From Casuarius casuarius (taxonomy: Eukaryota > Chordata > Aves > Casuariiformes > Casuariidae), in assembly GCA_003342895.1 (NCBI GenBank), contig PTFA01000338.1:391113-455112 (forward strand): a stretch of DNA of 64,000 bases, given 5' to 3'. This document shows positions 23,266-37,219 of the stretch, one piece after another (positions within the stretch are counted from its first letter, which is position 1; each line of letters opens with the position of its first letter). The position numbers and the translations under genes are program-made. The notes beneath the pieces were generated by a model. The model saw nothing but the letters and a program-made list of their open reading frames with translations, was not told the DNA's origin and did no database searches.

Positions 23266-26200
23266 AGAGGGTGAAGACCACAGAAAACAAATATCCAGGA
23301 CTCAAAAGACACAAGATGGACCAGATGCTGCTTTAATAAGCTGAACACTGTCTCTTTAGGCAGAGTGGAAAGCATCACCCATTGTGATGAGGACACCCCA
23401 AAGCAGCTTTCTCCTGAGGTCTGCAGGATTCATAGCTTGTTCCAGCTGAGAGAACTTGGATCTTGAACTTGACCTGCATGGTCAACCCTGGGAGAGGAGG
23501 CAGAAAGCATGTGCTCACAGACCCCAGCACTGCTGCTAAGAAGGAGACAGGACCTTTTCTGTGTGTGTCAAGGCCCAAATCGAGCCAGGGCAAGCGTGGA
23601 AAGTACCCAGTGAGGCCACTGAGCAAGCACGTTTCATGAGCTCCTCTCCCTGTGGTGCGGTCTGCTGCCCTTCAGACGTGGTGTCTGATATCCAGAGACA
23701 GTTCTGCCCAGACCCAAATACAAACCCAAATGGGTGAGCACTGAATTTAGCTAATCACCAAGAGGTCACATGATCTTAACTCCAGGCCAAGACATGGACT
23801 TGCGGGAGACTCCTGGCCCTTTCCCAGGGAAGCGGCATGCTGGGATGGTGCACATGCAGCTCATGACCACAGCACCTGAGTTTTCCACAGCCTGCAGGGT
23901 ACCCAAAGACCTGGGGCAGTGTTAGCATCTCCATATCACTCAGGTGAGACACCAGAAGATGAAGATTTTGAAGGAGCAAGCTCCAGAGTTAANGCAAACT
24001 GGTACCTACTCTCTCATTTCAATCAGTAAGGCATAGTGTCTGACTACTTAAAACATCTGCCCTTAAATGGCCTACACAGGTGACACACAAAAGCTGTGAA
24101 AGGGCAGAAGCAGGATTTCATGAGTCCCCACAGTGTTTGACTGTTCTCATAATAGTACAGGGAGCAGCGATATGCAAGTAGCCTAAATAACAGGCGAGCG
24201 ACTGAGAGGAAATCAAAAAGCACTTGCAAATCTCAGAGGAAGCAAAGCTGTCAAGCTGGGGGTAACTTTTTACAAGACCCAAGCCTATTTGCATGTGCCT
24301 CCTTATCAGGGGACCAAGACACATCTGGAGGCAGCAATCCTGATGTATGTGAGGCACAAGATGCACAGCAGCACTTGAGGCCGAATTCCTCCAGCACTGC
24401 TTGTGCTCTGTGCATTTGGGTCACTGCACAATTAGCCCGCCCTGAAGAGACGCAAGGAAACCCAGCCACCACTCAAGCTACACAGAAGTGACCGTGTGAA
24501 TCTCAACTATAGAGGAATAGTTTGCATGAAAACAGAGAGACTACGAATAACATCACCAGAGGAGCAAGGTTTCTGAGTGGTTCGGAAAGGAGAGATGAGC
24601 ACTTTTCTCTCAGAGAGAATGATATCACTTGAGAGCTGTTAAAATAAAAAGTTTGAATACAAAATGTAGTTCTCCCAGTGCTAAACCACTCCCCAGTCCA
24701 GGACTGATATGACCTTGTAGAGCCTATCTAATCTATTGCTTCCTCCTGCAAATAGGGACAGTCCCGTGTGAGAACAGACTGCACCTCACAGGACAGAAGT
24801 GACAGAGTTTAGGTCCTTCTCCCACTGCTACGGGAGTGTGTGGGTTCATCCCACACAGCTACTGAAACAGCTCGTGCGACTACAGGGAAACACAAAGAAC
24901 AGAAACTCATGGTCCTTAACTCTTCCTAGTTTCTCCCTGTCACTCTAAATCATGGCAATACACGACTACAAAGCAGTGAGGTTCAGGACCAAGCATACAG
25001 CAAGCTGATCACACCAGACCCTGTGTTCACACTGTCCTAGCTCAGTGCCAGCTCTGGACCTGAGCTGCATCCCCTCGAAGCGGGGTGGAGACAGGGACAA
25101 AACCAGGGTCCCTTGTCCAAAAAGCACTGTGTGCTGTGGGCCCTGCTGGGGCGTATGAGGAGGGGGCATCCTTGTGCCCAGGATATTGTGAAGAAGGCAG
25201 CGCTTGGGGGGGTAGGATGGAGAAGAGACTTCAGCCCCTCTCCTAATGTCTCCCTAAATCTTCCCACACTTCCATCAATCCTCCCCAAACACCCTTCCCA
25301 CCTTCACCTCCTGAAAACCTCCGCATCTTCCCACTCTCAGCCCCNTTGAATCCTGACTGATCCCTCCCAGATCCTCATGCCCAGCCACAAAGAGCCTGAG
25401 TCACAGCAAGATCCCCTCACTTAAGATTTACTCTCTGGGAAGTAACTTGATTGTTCCTGAGGGACAGAGAAAGAAGTGACTGGCGTATGAAGAAACCAGT
25501 GGCAGGAACAGAGACCCTCCAAGATAATCATCACACCAAGTGGCCAGCTACCTCCCTGGCCATGAGCCTGGATGTGGGCCAAGGAATTTTTCTTAGCCTC
25601 AACAAATGCTTCATTATAACCTTTCTCTGACCTGCTTTTTTTTCCTCTTCCACTCCATTGTGCCCTCCCAACTGTTACGTTTCTAAGAAATCTTTACATT
25701 ATTTTGATTCTCTCCTGTTTGCCTTTGGTACTGACAGAGCTTGTGCCAGGCTATTCTAGCAGTTTTTAAAAAAACAAACCAAAGCCCATGAGCAGCTACA
25801 TTCTTCTGACTGCGATGACAAAAAGCTTTAATTTCCTCCAACCTCCAAATGAAAAGAAGCCAGAAAGGTTTACTAATTAAACAGCTCTGCCCCATACTCA
25901 TTCTTCTCACAGCAATGCTTCTCTCAGGTGAACTCAACCACCAAGGTCATTACAAATTAAGAACAGTATTTTATTAGTTAAACAATTCCTGCCCAACAGT
26001 ATTTAAGGAGAATGTGGAGTCCAAAAGTGGCCAGCATGACAGCAGAGAGCCACTTGTTCTTACTGCTCCNTCTAAAAATAACACAAGCATTTCCATTTCT
26101 GAGCTCCAAGCAGAAGGATCCAAACCAGTTTCACCAGTGTTTTCCCCTACAGGGGAAAATACCTGCTGCCTGAGTGGGGCTGTGTGGCAGCACTTCCAAT

Positions 26201-29200
26201 GCAGGACCGGGCTGGTGGCACTTAGACTGCAAATCCTCTGCCACGGGACTCCAGATTCACCCCATCAGCACTGCACAGTCCCAGAGACAACGAGCCTCAC
26301 GGCAAGGCAGCGCGGTACAGCACCAGTGCAGAGCCAGGGTTATATAGCGTGCCGCATCTGGCACCCAGGTGTGGCTTGGCACGGCAGTGTGGAGCAAGGA
26401 TGCCCAATGACTGCACAAGCAGAGGGGTCTCTGTGTGCTCCCAGCACCCAGATGTGCCCTCAACCCCAGTGCCTAATAGGTGGCAGAGTCTCTGTCCCCA
26501 GCTGCCTCGAAAGATTGGGGTGCTCATCAAGGGCATCTTTTCCCACATGCCACTGAATGAATTAGGAGGCCAGAACTCATGAGGAGTTGATGGGACCTCA
26601 GGCTGTTTTTGAAGCTTTTACTACCTGTCTTGGTGAAAGTCACTTCTGAAAACGCAGCCTGAGTGCTCTCAGAAAGGTTTCCCCTTGGCTTATTGTTCTG
26701 CCAAGCGCTCATAAATTGAGCTGCACCAATGCTACTGACTGCAAAACTTGAAGTATTAACTAAGACTTCTGAAAGATCCCAAAGTGTTTTACAAACATTA
26801 ATTAATTAAGCTGCAGATCAACCCTGTGAATTATTTTAAGAGCTGCTGAACCTCCCCTGATATCTTTCAAGGACACAAACAGAAGAACAAACCAAGGTCT
26901 GATGAGAACCCACCCTCCCTATTTCCACTAATCCACCGCACCGGTTTTAACTAATAGACAAACCAAAATAAACTCAGAACAGCTGAAATTCCAGTGGGAT
27001 GAAGTTAGCTCAGTCTCTTCTTGGTGAGCCCTATCTGGAAGCCCCAGCTACTGCCAAGGAATCTGCAGAACATGGAGCAGACAGCACCGCGTCTATTTTT
27101 AGGGGAAGAAAGCAGGTTTGGAGTGACATGTGGCTATTAAGAGCTCTTTCTCAACAGGGTGATTAGTCTGCTAGTCATACCTGTCAAGAGCAGCTGTCCC
27201 AGCTGTGTGGGAAGCTGGCAGAGAAACTACACAGCCAAACCCTTTTGACACTGGCAGGAAACAGAGGGACATGAGACCCAGAAGAGGCACCTGGCTGCTG
27301 TGTCCCATCAGCACGCTGAGTTCTGCCAAACCCTCAGTGAAAGGCACCTTCTCCTTTCCAAAAGAGCCATCAGAAACATCAGCGGATAGCACAGACATCA
27401 GGGTGGGCGGAGAAGGCTGCTACTGCTTGAAGCACNGGCTGCAGCTTCTCCTCATGGGGTTCAAACAGGTTTCTCCCAAGGCCTCTGCAGGGATCAAGTA
27501 CCAGAAAGGCCAGACCATGGTACCCAGGTACCAACCCAGGCACANACAGGCTTCTCTATCTGCAAGGAGATAGCCAGGATGTCAGGGCTCCTCTGCACAG
27601 TTTTGGACCCTCTGCGCTTTTAAAAAGCCTATGGATATTCTGCTCATGTTAAGCCAGGTCTGGGCACTGCCAGACAAGATGGAGGAGTTAAGCCATTTTA
27701 CAGAGGAAAACTGGCTGTGCAGCACAAGAGTTTAAAGAGCGCACTGATTTGACCTCCAAAGGAGCTGGGATTGGTACTCTGTAAGCACACCTGGATCCCC
27801 ACAGTGAGACGATACCCTCACAGCCATGGCTGGGAGGTTGCTGCTAAGGACATGAAAGCAGGCGCTGGCACAGGGAGGAGGGGAACAGAAGGACACCCGC
27901 CATGGCCCAAACACACAGAGCGGCACTTTCAGTGGACGGCACTGCCTGTTCTGCCCACGCTTGATTGCCCTCTATCAAGACATCCTCTCACAGCAGCTAA
28001 TCTCCCCACCGCAGTGTCCCTGACACCATCATTTGGCGCTGCAGGTGCCACATCTGCCATGCAGGATGGGCTCAGCGACCCCACTCACTTGTCCACTCAC
28101 GGCACAAAAAGGCAGCTAGGCTGGCTGGGCCCGATCTGCCTCCACCACTCTGCCACTGCCACTGCATGTCACCTCTCCTTAGGTTTTTCATCACTTTTAG
28201 ACAAAAGCTGGCTTTAGCCAGGGGACCTGCACACATGAGCAGCCATGCCTAAACATCACTCCTCCTCTACATGTGGAGGAAACATTCAATTCAGTGTTCA
28301 ATGTCCCTTCAAACCTAACCAAGCAAGCAGAAGACAGCTTAATAACATCAGAGCAGCAGAGTCCATCATTTCCATCCCATTTATACATGCCTGGGATATG
28401 GTACCTTTTCATTTAAGGTCAGCAGTGATTGTGCTGTTCCTGAACTCACAGCTTAAATGGCCTTGTCAACAACATGCAATTCAACTCTGAAGAAAGTTTG
28501 CAAAGGGACAGGATTTTAAGAGATAACAACATTCATAACTGCATGCAGTGCTGCTGCTGGCCACCAGAATTGCAAGGAGACACTCAAATTCCTTCTGACC
28601 CATTGTGGAGTGTTGTCAGGTGCTGCTAACTGCACAGCTGGCTGCTTTCAGTGTAGAGAAGAGCAGCCATGCTTGTGTGTGTGACCAGTCTCCACTGGTG
28701 AACCCTTGTGAAACCAGGGCCAGTGACAGACACGGTGGCTGACACATGACCAGGAAGGACTCATAAATCAACAAGGAAACTTGACCTGAGCCAGAGTGAT
28801 GGCAGCCCCAAGAGCTCTGATGGTCTCGGACTGTGGTTTTGATGGAAATAAAAAAGCCTGAGGTGTATGAGACATTCTCCTCCATGGCTCCCGTGCCCCA
28901 TCCCCAAACAGACTGCCATGCTGCTNTGTTTTCTCTACTCTCTTAGCACATTCTCATTTCCAGCAGTGTCCAGATGAAGGAACTTGTTTAAAATCAGTCA
29001 AAACATTCTAGATTGACACCAGCGTGATTAGTTTCTGGCCAAAGACCATGCTTAATATGGAGGGTTAGCAGAGTATATAAAGCCTTTGGGGATGTACAAA
29101 TAAAATATGATCATCCTGAGAGATTGCTTTCTTGGATCAATTCTAAAAAGCCTGAAACTGAAAATGCTCCATTAAATGCAACAACTGGGTATGAGAATTA

Positions 29201-29913
29201 TACGGGCTTAGAAAGGGGGTTGCCTTTTACAGCAATATGGCTCATGGCTCGCTGAGGCCTAGAAGGAAAGTCTAATAAAGGAATCTGGTGGGGGAGGTCA
29301 GCATCCTGCATGACTGGCCCTTATGGCCAGGTGGAAAAAGAGAAAGAGGCTTGTGCATCTCATTCCTGTCATTTGAGACAAGGATCCCATGTCTTCTCAT
29401 TAATGAAAGATAGTACTTGCCTATTTACAGAAGGAGTGATATACAGTGGTTAGAGGACAAACTCTGATGATGCAGGAGCACAAGAGGACATGCAGCATGG
29501 ACTCTGTACTTGGGAGGGATTAGGACCTCTTTTACTTGGTTCCAAGGAATTTTGCAAACAAAACCCAAAGCTCAGAAAAGATGTGAGCTTTGGAAAGATG
29601 TGAACCTCTGCAGAGCTTATGGGCTTGCCTGCAACACAGTGAGAAAGTGCCTTATCACTTACAATTATCCCACAAACAGAAACCCCCCTTCCCACCACTC
29701 CTGTTCCTGCCTAGGAGGGAACTGAGCCTTCTTACTTGGAGAGGAACAGAGGGCAGGGATCTGACATCCCAGATATCCTACTTAAAATGCTTGGGGTAAT
29801 CTTAAGTGGCTTGCAAGTGAGGGGAGCTTGGTCAACCTCATCGTACAGAAGAAGGCACTACGAGACCTGCTGTGATTAAGTGCCTCAGTTACAGAAATGC
29901 TGGTCATCCTTAC
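23266..29913. other. Downstream flank of the last visible DNAI1 exon
   Basis: The terminal DNAI1 exon and 3' UTR would be expected on the minus strand here or further left. I scanned for codons of the charged C-terminal peptide of the family (KLL-LV-EV motif) and found no convincing candidate. A 180-codon plus-strand frame at 26014-26556 resembles nothing known. A MIR/L2-like fragment lies at 26770-26900. Confidence 0.5.
26770..26900. repeat. MIR/L2-like ancient repeat fragment
   Basis: AAAGATCCCAAAGTGTTTTA followed by CAAACATTAATTAATTAAGC and ACCCTGTGAATTATTTTAAG matches the 3' part of an old amniote SINE/L2-type repeat (usually AAAGCGCTTTACAAACATTA, then AATTAAGCCTCACAA, then CCCTGTGAGGTAGGT...ATTATT). 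Family name tentative. Confidence 0.55.
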
Positions 29914-30099
29914 CTTGGGCATCCTGCGCAGGTTGGGAGAGAGCTTCAGGCAGGTAACGTGGCCTCGGTCATCTCCAACGATGACAACAGGGTAGACAGG
30001 GTTAAACTGGATGTGGGTTATTTTGTTTTTCTTCTTGGCCACCACTACTTGGGTGCATATAGCTTCATACTTATTAACACTCAGATCAAACACATGGGC
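29914..30099 (-). CDS. DNAI1: DNAI1 exon (most 3' exon visible)
   Basis: The exon is 186 bases, phase 0 at both ends, with acceptor TTTCCCAG and donor GTAAGG. Its 62 residues begin [15 protein letters not shown], pass through [19 protein letters not shown] and end [11 protein letters not shown]. The start closes the blade opened in the preceding exon (TTDGK plus AHVFDL), and the rest is the last propeller blade (GDDRGHV turn). Mammalian DNAI1 continues after RKMPK with about 30 charged residues, so one more small exon is expected. The open frame past the donor (VRMTSISV...) is intron read-through. A five-residue lysine-rich run (AKKKNK) matches the basic AKK stretch of the family. Confidence 0.95.
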
Positions 30100-33000
30100 C
30101 TGGGAAACAAAGGCAAAGAACACAAAGGGGATTAATCAGGCGAGAACATGCTCTCAGTACAAGAACAATGCTTGGGGAAATCACAGAAAGAAAAGGTCCT
30201 GTGGAAAGCCAGCCTCAGCACAGAATTACCATCTGCAGTCAGTGGCTTTGTCCTTTTTTAAGTAAGGGATGGGCAGAAGCTGTCTGCTGTTTTGAGGGAC
30301 TCTCCCTGTCCTGCAGGGGCTCATGGGGTGAGAGCCTGTCCCCCATTGTGGGTGCGAGCTCTTCCCAAGGGCCTGGCAAGGCTCCAGCTGACCTGGACCA
30401 GAAAGGGCTCAGAGCCAGCACTGCTCTCCTCAGAAGCCTTAATCCCCCTTCCCCATATTGCAAATAATGAGACAACCAGGTGTTAAATCACAGTCTAACA
30501 CAGACTGATGAACAAAGCTAGGAATGCTGTCAGAAATACTAATTACACTTTATTGCAGAGCTTTCCAACATTTTGGACTTTAATAATAATATAACAGAGT
30601 CAAATCAGTAATCAAAAAGGAAATGATGGGAGCACGGACAATATGATTAGGAGTNTACCACCAGGGTAAAGCAAGAGAAGCACAGGAAAATGAAATGTGC
30701 AGCACAGAACAGCTTGGTGGGGGCAGCCCACTCCAGTCCAGCTGCTTTAGATGCTGTGCCTACACAGATGTCCTTCTCCTGGAGTGCTGACACACATGCC
30801 AGGTAAAGGCTGGCTAAANGGGAAAGGCAAGCATGGAGGGAGGCAGACCCTAGGCCTTGTTCAGGAGGATTCCCACCGGAGCAGACTGCAGACCTGTGGC
30901 ACTAAAACAGTAGTGACACAGACCTGCCACATCACTCATTGCATGATAATGCACATTTCATCTGACTCCAATGGGAACAATGGTAGTTACTCGAGTAAAT
31001 GTGTTAACTCAACATTATCTCCCAATAATTGCAATTAACTCTCATCACTGTTACAGCTTGCAGAGGCTAATAAAACATGATGTTCCTGTCTTCTCTGGTG
31101 CTGAAGTGAGCAGTCTCTGGCATCCTGGGCTCCCACCTTGAATCCACTATGGAGACTTTCAGCCTTATGTTTCTTTTCCCTTTTTTTGTCTTCAGAAAAA
31201 AAACTGAGAAAGGGAACATTTTATGCTAACAAGTACAGTGGGAATTTGGGGAAAATTAGGACTAAACTAGTTGCATATCTCCTGCCAGCTGTGTCTTGTT
31301 TACCACCACTCAGGAGACGGATGAAACATACTATTTCAACATTGTGCCATGCTCACAATTTCAATCTAGGAATTAGTTTAAATCGGACAGCAGTACCCTA
31401 TAAAAATGTATTTCAGAGCATGGAAGGTTTTGCAACAACTGGCTACATGCACTTTCTTAACGCACACTAACGAATTGGTAGATTTTATCTGAAGCTGCAC
31501 ATAGCAGAGAGCTGGGCAGTCTGCAAGTGCACATGTCCCAGGTGGTCTCACATGCTGGCGTATCTCTGTAGGACTCAACATCCAGCAGTTTGTGATATCC
31601 TGGGTCTGGGCTGGGGAACTATGTAAAAGTTTTACAGATGCAAAAAACAAGATGAGGAAGAATGCCTTCAGCCTGAAGCAAAATAAGAGACTTCAAGACA
31701 GGGGAGAGCTTGGGAAATGGACAGACATCCATGACAGCTTATAATTCAAGACTGGAATTCAAAGCCTCAGCCACAGCCACAGTTTGGAGAATCGTTCCCT
31801 TCCTGTTGTCAAAAGCGTAGGTGGAAAATAAGATTTCAGTTTGATCCATTCAAAATATCAGTTACCAGGAACAAATTCTGAATCTACACCTGAAACTTGA
31901 GGTCCCACTCTCCAGCCAAGGCATTCCCNATTTCCTACCTCTCAGCATAAATAAAGGCAGCTATCCTAGCTTGCACATTGCGCCTGAGATGTTACTGTCT
32001 CTGAAACAGAACAATCTCTCTTTTAAGCGTATCAGCCCTCCATGACCCACACTCACTGAAGATTTAATTGCCTGGCTTCATAGAATATATTTTCCTTAAT
32101 TTAGGAGCATGATTCTTCTCCCCAGTGACAGAAGATCAATACATAGTAACCTAAGAGCCTGGGAAATGCCCATTTCTTGAGTAGCACCAATTAATCTAGG
32201 AAAAAAAGGCAACATGGAATTAGTAGCCAGGTTTCTTTTCAGGAGCAATCGCTGTTTTACAAGGCTGTCAATGCATCGCACCTTTACACCACAGCAGGGC
32301 TGCAGTGTAGCAAAGATGGCATTGTCTGAACNATCAGTTTAGGAGTGCCAAGCAATGCAAATTACTCTGGGTGAGGCTGTTTTTCAGAAATGCCACTGAC
32401 AGCCCAGACAAGCACAATGCCTGGACAAGAACTCGAGACCATCAGCAACGTGGAGAAGGTCAAACGCAAACAAGTTTATGAATGTTCCACTATAAAGCTC
32501 CTCTTTTATGAGCTTCTAAACAAATGGGCTTGTTTTCCTCTGCCAAGGGAATCATGGAAAAGAACAAGCTATTTCAGTATTTCAGCTGGAAACATCAGCC
32601 TCATATCAGCTGGCAGATGCTCCAGATGGAGGGGTGGGCCATGAGCGCTAGGACTTTAAAGGTTTTGATTTAGAGGCTTACAGACACTCTTAGGGGAGGG
32701 GGAAATGGGGTCAGACCAGCACTGTTATTGATGCTTTGGGAGAATCCTAAAACAGGTACAAGGCTTCCCACAACACTTGGGGCAGCTTCATGGTGCTGTA
32801 AAATAGCAGAATGGCATGCGATCAGCACTGGCTGCAGATCTGCCTGGAGTTTGGGGCAGGACTTTCTGCCCAAGGAATGGATGATTGAAATCCCACATCT
32901 CCTTGAGGCTCCTAGTCCCATGAGCTGTCTTGCTGGTTCAGGTCCTAGGGGGTAAGAATTACAGAGCAGGCTCCAGCAGGCACCAGTAACACACAGCTTT

Positions 33001-34156
33001 TCTCTGCCCCACAGCCCAGGCGGCCCTAATCTCACCAGCCTACAGATCGCTGCTTACAGGTGGAGACAGCTTCACAGGTCTCACAAGCTGAGCATCTGAG
33101 TTGCTCTCCCCACGTGTCCCTTTCCTCCTACTGCCTGCAGTTGCAGCCTGGCACCACTGTCCAGGTCCTGCTTAGGGATGCCCGGTGCCAGGGACAGCCT
33201 GGTGACAGACCCCAGAAACTTGGAGCAAGAGAAAGTGTAGCCCTGTGCTACCTCCAGTTGAATGTACTGTGAGAAGTCACCTTCCCTGCTTAATGCCACC
33301 AGCCCACTCCGGGNATACGACCCAGAGAGCTGCCACCTGATTCCATGCATGTCTCGAGCATCAGCGTGCCACAAAGCTGCAGCATCCTTANTGGCCCACG
33401 AGAAGGCCCTGGGTCAGCACTGGAGTGGGAGCAGCGCTGCCTGCGCTGACACCCATGAGGACACAGCCAAGCCCTCTCTGTGGAGAGCAGGTGCACCTTT
33501 CTTCTCAGGGCATGCGTTCATCCAGCAGCACCCGGATGCAAGCTGCCACCCTGACACTGTCAGGCAGCTGCTNCAAATTGGCATTTTTGATGGGGGCTGA
33601 TACCTGCTTAATATTCATCATGTGGCAGACAAGTGTTATTAGATGCTCACTGACACACAACGTGTCAGGGCATCCTGGGCTCCTACAGCTCACAGGGCAA
33701 GCCTGTTTCTACACCTCTGGCCTCTGATTCCTCACTCAAAACCATAGCAGCACCCACGCTTTTATCTCCAGCAACACAGCAAGGCAGTGACACTTTCCAG
33801 AACGTGACACTTCACAATTCAATGAATCCACAGGAAATACAGCAACTTGCTCATGGTCCCGAAAGCAGAAAGTGTAAGTTTGATGGGAACCCATCTAACC
33901 CATGATGGGAACCCCACTAAAGAGCATATAACAGCATGCCAGTGCAGTGCTCTGTGCTGGGACACCTGCTTGGGTTTGCTATGGCATCAAGAACTGCCTA
34001 GGAACAAAAAGCAGATAAAGAAGCATCCTTGTTTGCGCTTAGAAACCAGTGAGGGCCCCCCTGTGGACAGCCCCCTGTTTCCTGCCAGCCCTGGATGCCA
34101 CTTCTCATGCTGCCTAAGCTGGCCCCAGCACTCCCCTCCCTGCTTTGAGGTGCCCT

Positions 34157-34170
34157 GGGGGGGGGGGGGG
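34157..34170. repeat. Poly-G tract (14)
   Basis: Fourteen G in a row inside the long DNAI1 intron; such tracts are hard to sequence and can fold as G-quadruplex-like structures. Length uncertain for technical reasons. Confidence 0.9.
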
Positions 34171-37100
34171 TGCTGTAGCATCGTAGTGCCCCTTGTTTGC
34201 CTCCCCACCACATTCATCCATGAGCAGTTCAGAAACTATGGAGCAGGGGTTTCAAACCACTGATGTGCAATCCTCAAAAAGAGTTTCCACCATGGGGCAC
34301 GATCTCGGAGAGGGACTGGAGCCTCCTGACAATAAACTTGCTTCTCTAAGATACCTTCTGCAGGTCACTTAGAAACAAACCAGGGACCTGCAGGGTCTTT
34401 GCTGCTTGCAAATCATGGCAGACACCTTCATCCTTGCTGCTAATGAACATTCAGATAGTGAGAAAGGGCATTTCAGTTCTCTTGCTACACAGTCCCGAAG
34501 AACANTATGTAGCCACTTTCTCAGAGGGACATAAATCAGGCTCTGAGAGCAGGAAACATGGGAAGGGAGGGGCACAGACAGGGAAGAAAAGGAAAGCTGA
34601 AAATGGCTGAAGTGAGGAAAACTTAAGAACCCTCCTTTATTCCCCTCAGCTCAGCTGCAGATCCCTTGGGAGAATAGAGAGCTGGGCAGTAACCAATGAT
34701 CCTAACAGCTGTTTTATTTATGGTCCCTGTAAATCTGCATGCTCACCCCAAAGAAGTGCAGGAAGACATACACAACCCTCCAAACGAAGCTCCCGCTGCT
34801 CAGTGAAGCAATTCCTTGCAGCATGCGGATTTATGAGCNGGCATCAATAACCGTCACAGGAAACCTGGACTCCCAGCACCAAAGTGACAGTCTGATGGTA
34901 GATATGACAGGCAGATGTTCAAAGCAAACTTCTCCATGGTGCACGGACAGTAATTTTGATAAGTCAGTACCCCCTGGAGAGGAGCACTCAAGTTAAGCAG
35001 ATGCCCAGTTATCTCTGAGNTGGAATCAGATGAACCCTGCAACCTCTGTCAGATACTTTCTATTCAATAAGAACATATCTAAATTACTGTCAAGGTAACA
35101 ACAGGGCCTCAGTGTTTCATGTATAGGCAATAATGGATATAACCCTGCTGTGTTACAGTTGCAGAAAATATTTGGCATAAATGAGCTGCTTTGATGCTTG
35201 ACTCTTGAACAGCCAGAGGAGAAATCCAGCTCAGCCGCATCCAGACCTACACTCCTCCATCTATGAATCATGCAAATATATTCCACCTTCCAAAAAACAG
35301 TGGCGCCNGACTGAGGCTCCGCACGGCCACTCTATAAGCATAGCACAGTGCAAGTCCAAGGCTATTACTGTAGCTCCAGCATCAAACCATACTCAGTTTT
35401 AAATGACTCACTTCTCCCCACCAGCTCTGCAAACTCCGCCTATAGCCCAAAAGTCAGACCAGTCTCTCATCTGCTCAGCAGTTCCCAGCAGCTCTTTGGT
35501 GACTNGGACCCTGCAGTCTTTACATTGTGCTGTCACCCCTAGCCCTGCAGGCTCAGCACTACCATTAGAGGCCCATTGCACGCTGCAGCCACTTGAAATG
35601 CCAGCAACTCACTTATGGAGAACAGAAAGGGATCAGACGGATCCTGCGCTTGGCCAGACTGGCCCTGCAGCTCAGGAGACCTGAGGGGAAGCAGGACAAC
35701 AGCCTGGCAAGCCCAGGGAGCAATCTGGTGGAGAGCTGGACCCTCCGAACAGCACTAACCAAAGACAATCAACCTCTCTGACAGCAGAACAAACTACTTG
35801 ACTTTTGTGGCCCACTAAGATGGGAACCTGAGAGCTACCTTCATCCATCCTGCCTTCACAGCATGCCTCGAACACAGGTTGGGTCTGCAGTGGCTGCAGT
35901 CTTTGCTGTCCTTTTCTCCAGGGCTCATGAGCTTTCAGCCCCCAGCTANGGTCCAGGCAGTGGTAGCCTGCTCAGAAACAACCTGACGGCAACCAGAATT
36001 GAGACGGGGTGAGTGGGGTGGGGGAATATATATGTGAACAAGGCAGATACCTGGTAACTTGGCAACAAAGAATAAAATCAGTGCAAGAGTGAAAGGTGAG
36101 GGATGATTTAATATCACGCTGCCCTTTATCAGTTGACATCTCCCTCACTGCTTGGCTTTCACTGTCTTTGTGATGGATTTTCCTCATTTTCTTGACTGAG
36201 TATCATGATACCTCATCCATGGGCAAACCCCATGGCTGATTTGTTTCAAACTCTTGGGTAATATATTCAACAAACTGGCAGGTTACCCCGAGCCCTCACT
36301 AGCACCAGGATGACTGCCAGAGCATCCCAAAGACACGTAGCGAGCAAAGCAGCTCCAGTTTGCGCCAAGACCAAGCTGCCACGCAGCAGAGGCCTTATTT
36401 ACGTGCTTGTTATTCTCCCACTACAGACAGAACAGGCTGTGGAACAGCTCCAACACATTTAATCTTCTCTAGAGGACATTTCCAGGTTATACATAAGGTT
36501 TTTAAGACATTTCTTGGTCCCTCCAATGCACAGGGCCATCAGGGGCTCAGCAGGAGCAAAGGGGACCTGACTCAGGAAAGAAACATTCATCTGCTCCCTG
36601 CTTCTGCAAGGAGGATGCAGTAATACTGCATCCAATACCAGCACCAGATAGGGGTGCAGAGAGAGGGCCTAACGCATCCTTCTCACCTGCAGCACCGCAG
36701 CCCACTGCCAGGGGTGATACAGCAGGGAGCAGCAGGCCTGTGTTGTCAGGCTTAATATCTTGGGGAGAGCCCCACTTAAGGCTGCATCTCTCTGCTTTTT
36801 CTCATTCAGGAACTGGGCTGCTCCTGATTTGACACAGCACGGAAACAGCATCAGCCTCAGCTGATTTGACTCAGCTCCCACAAGCCAGTAAGAAGCCAAA
36901 GCTTCAGCATATAGGAGAAGAGCTGTTATTCATTCAGCCAGGCTGAGGACCAGAGATCTGACCACTCAGCCTCTTCAGAAAACAGTTACGTTGTTTTACA
37001 AGAATGTGCTTGTTTATCCTAGCTAATTTCTATGCCAGTTACTACTTTCTACCAACCTGACTCTGCTCTGATAGTTTTAGGATTAGAATAATCTCCTTCA

Positions 37101-37208
37101 TGTCTCTGTCCTGCTCCTGAATGCTGCTGTCTAGTACTAAACATCCTATCCCAGAGCTGATGCTCTTCAGTTTGGTCTAATACGATTCTNTCCTGTTGCC
37201 TGTGACTC

Positions 37209-37219
37209 TTTTTTTTTTT
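37209..37219. repeat. Poly-T tract (11)
   Basis: Eleven T followed by CCTCTTTAAC, in the long DNAI1 intron. Confidence 0.9.

Noticed and set aside
24118..24366. Minus-strand EICKCF... stretch considered as the missing DNAI1 tail
   Set aside because: Only E-I-x-K matches by chance; the following residues have no KLL-LV motif and the acceptor is not convincing.
26014..26556. 180-codon plus-strand open frame, cysteine-rich
   Set aside because: Cysteines show no regular spacing, no signal peptide at the start, no splice evidence; considered because it lies downstream of DNAI1.
29782..29913. Continuation of the RRMPK exon frame (VRMTSISV...)
   Set aside because: Follows a GTAAGG donor and does not resemble the charged C-terminal tail of the family.
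30955..31040. TGACTCCAATGGGAAC...GAGTAAATGTG text resembling an old amniote repeat
   Set aside because: Match too short and diverged to call.
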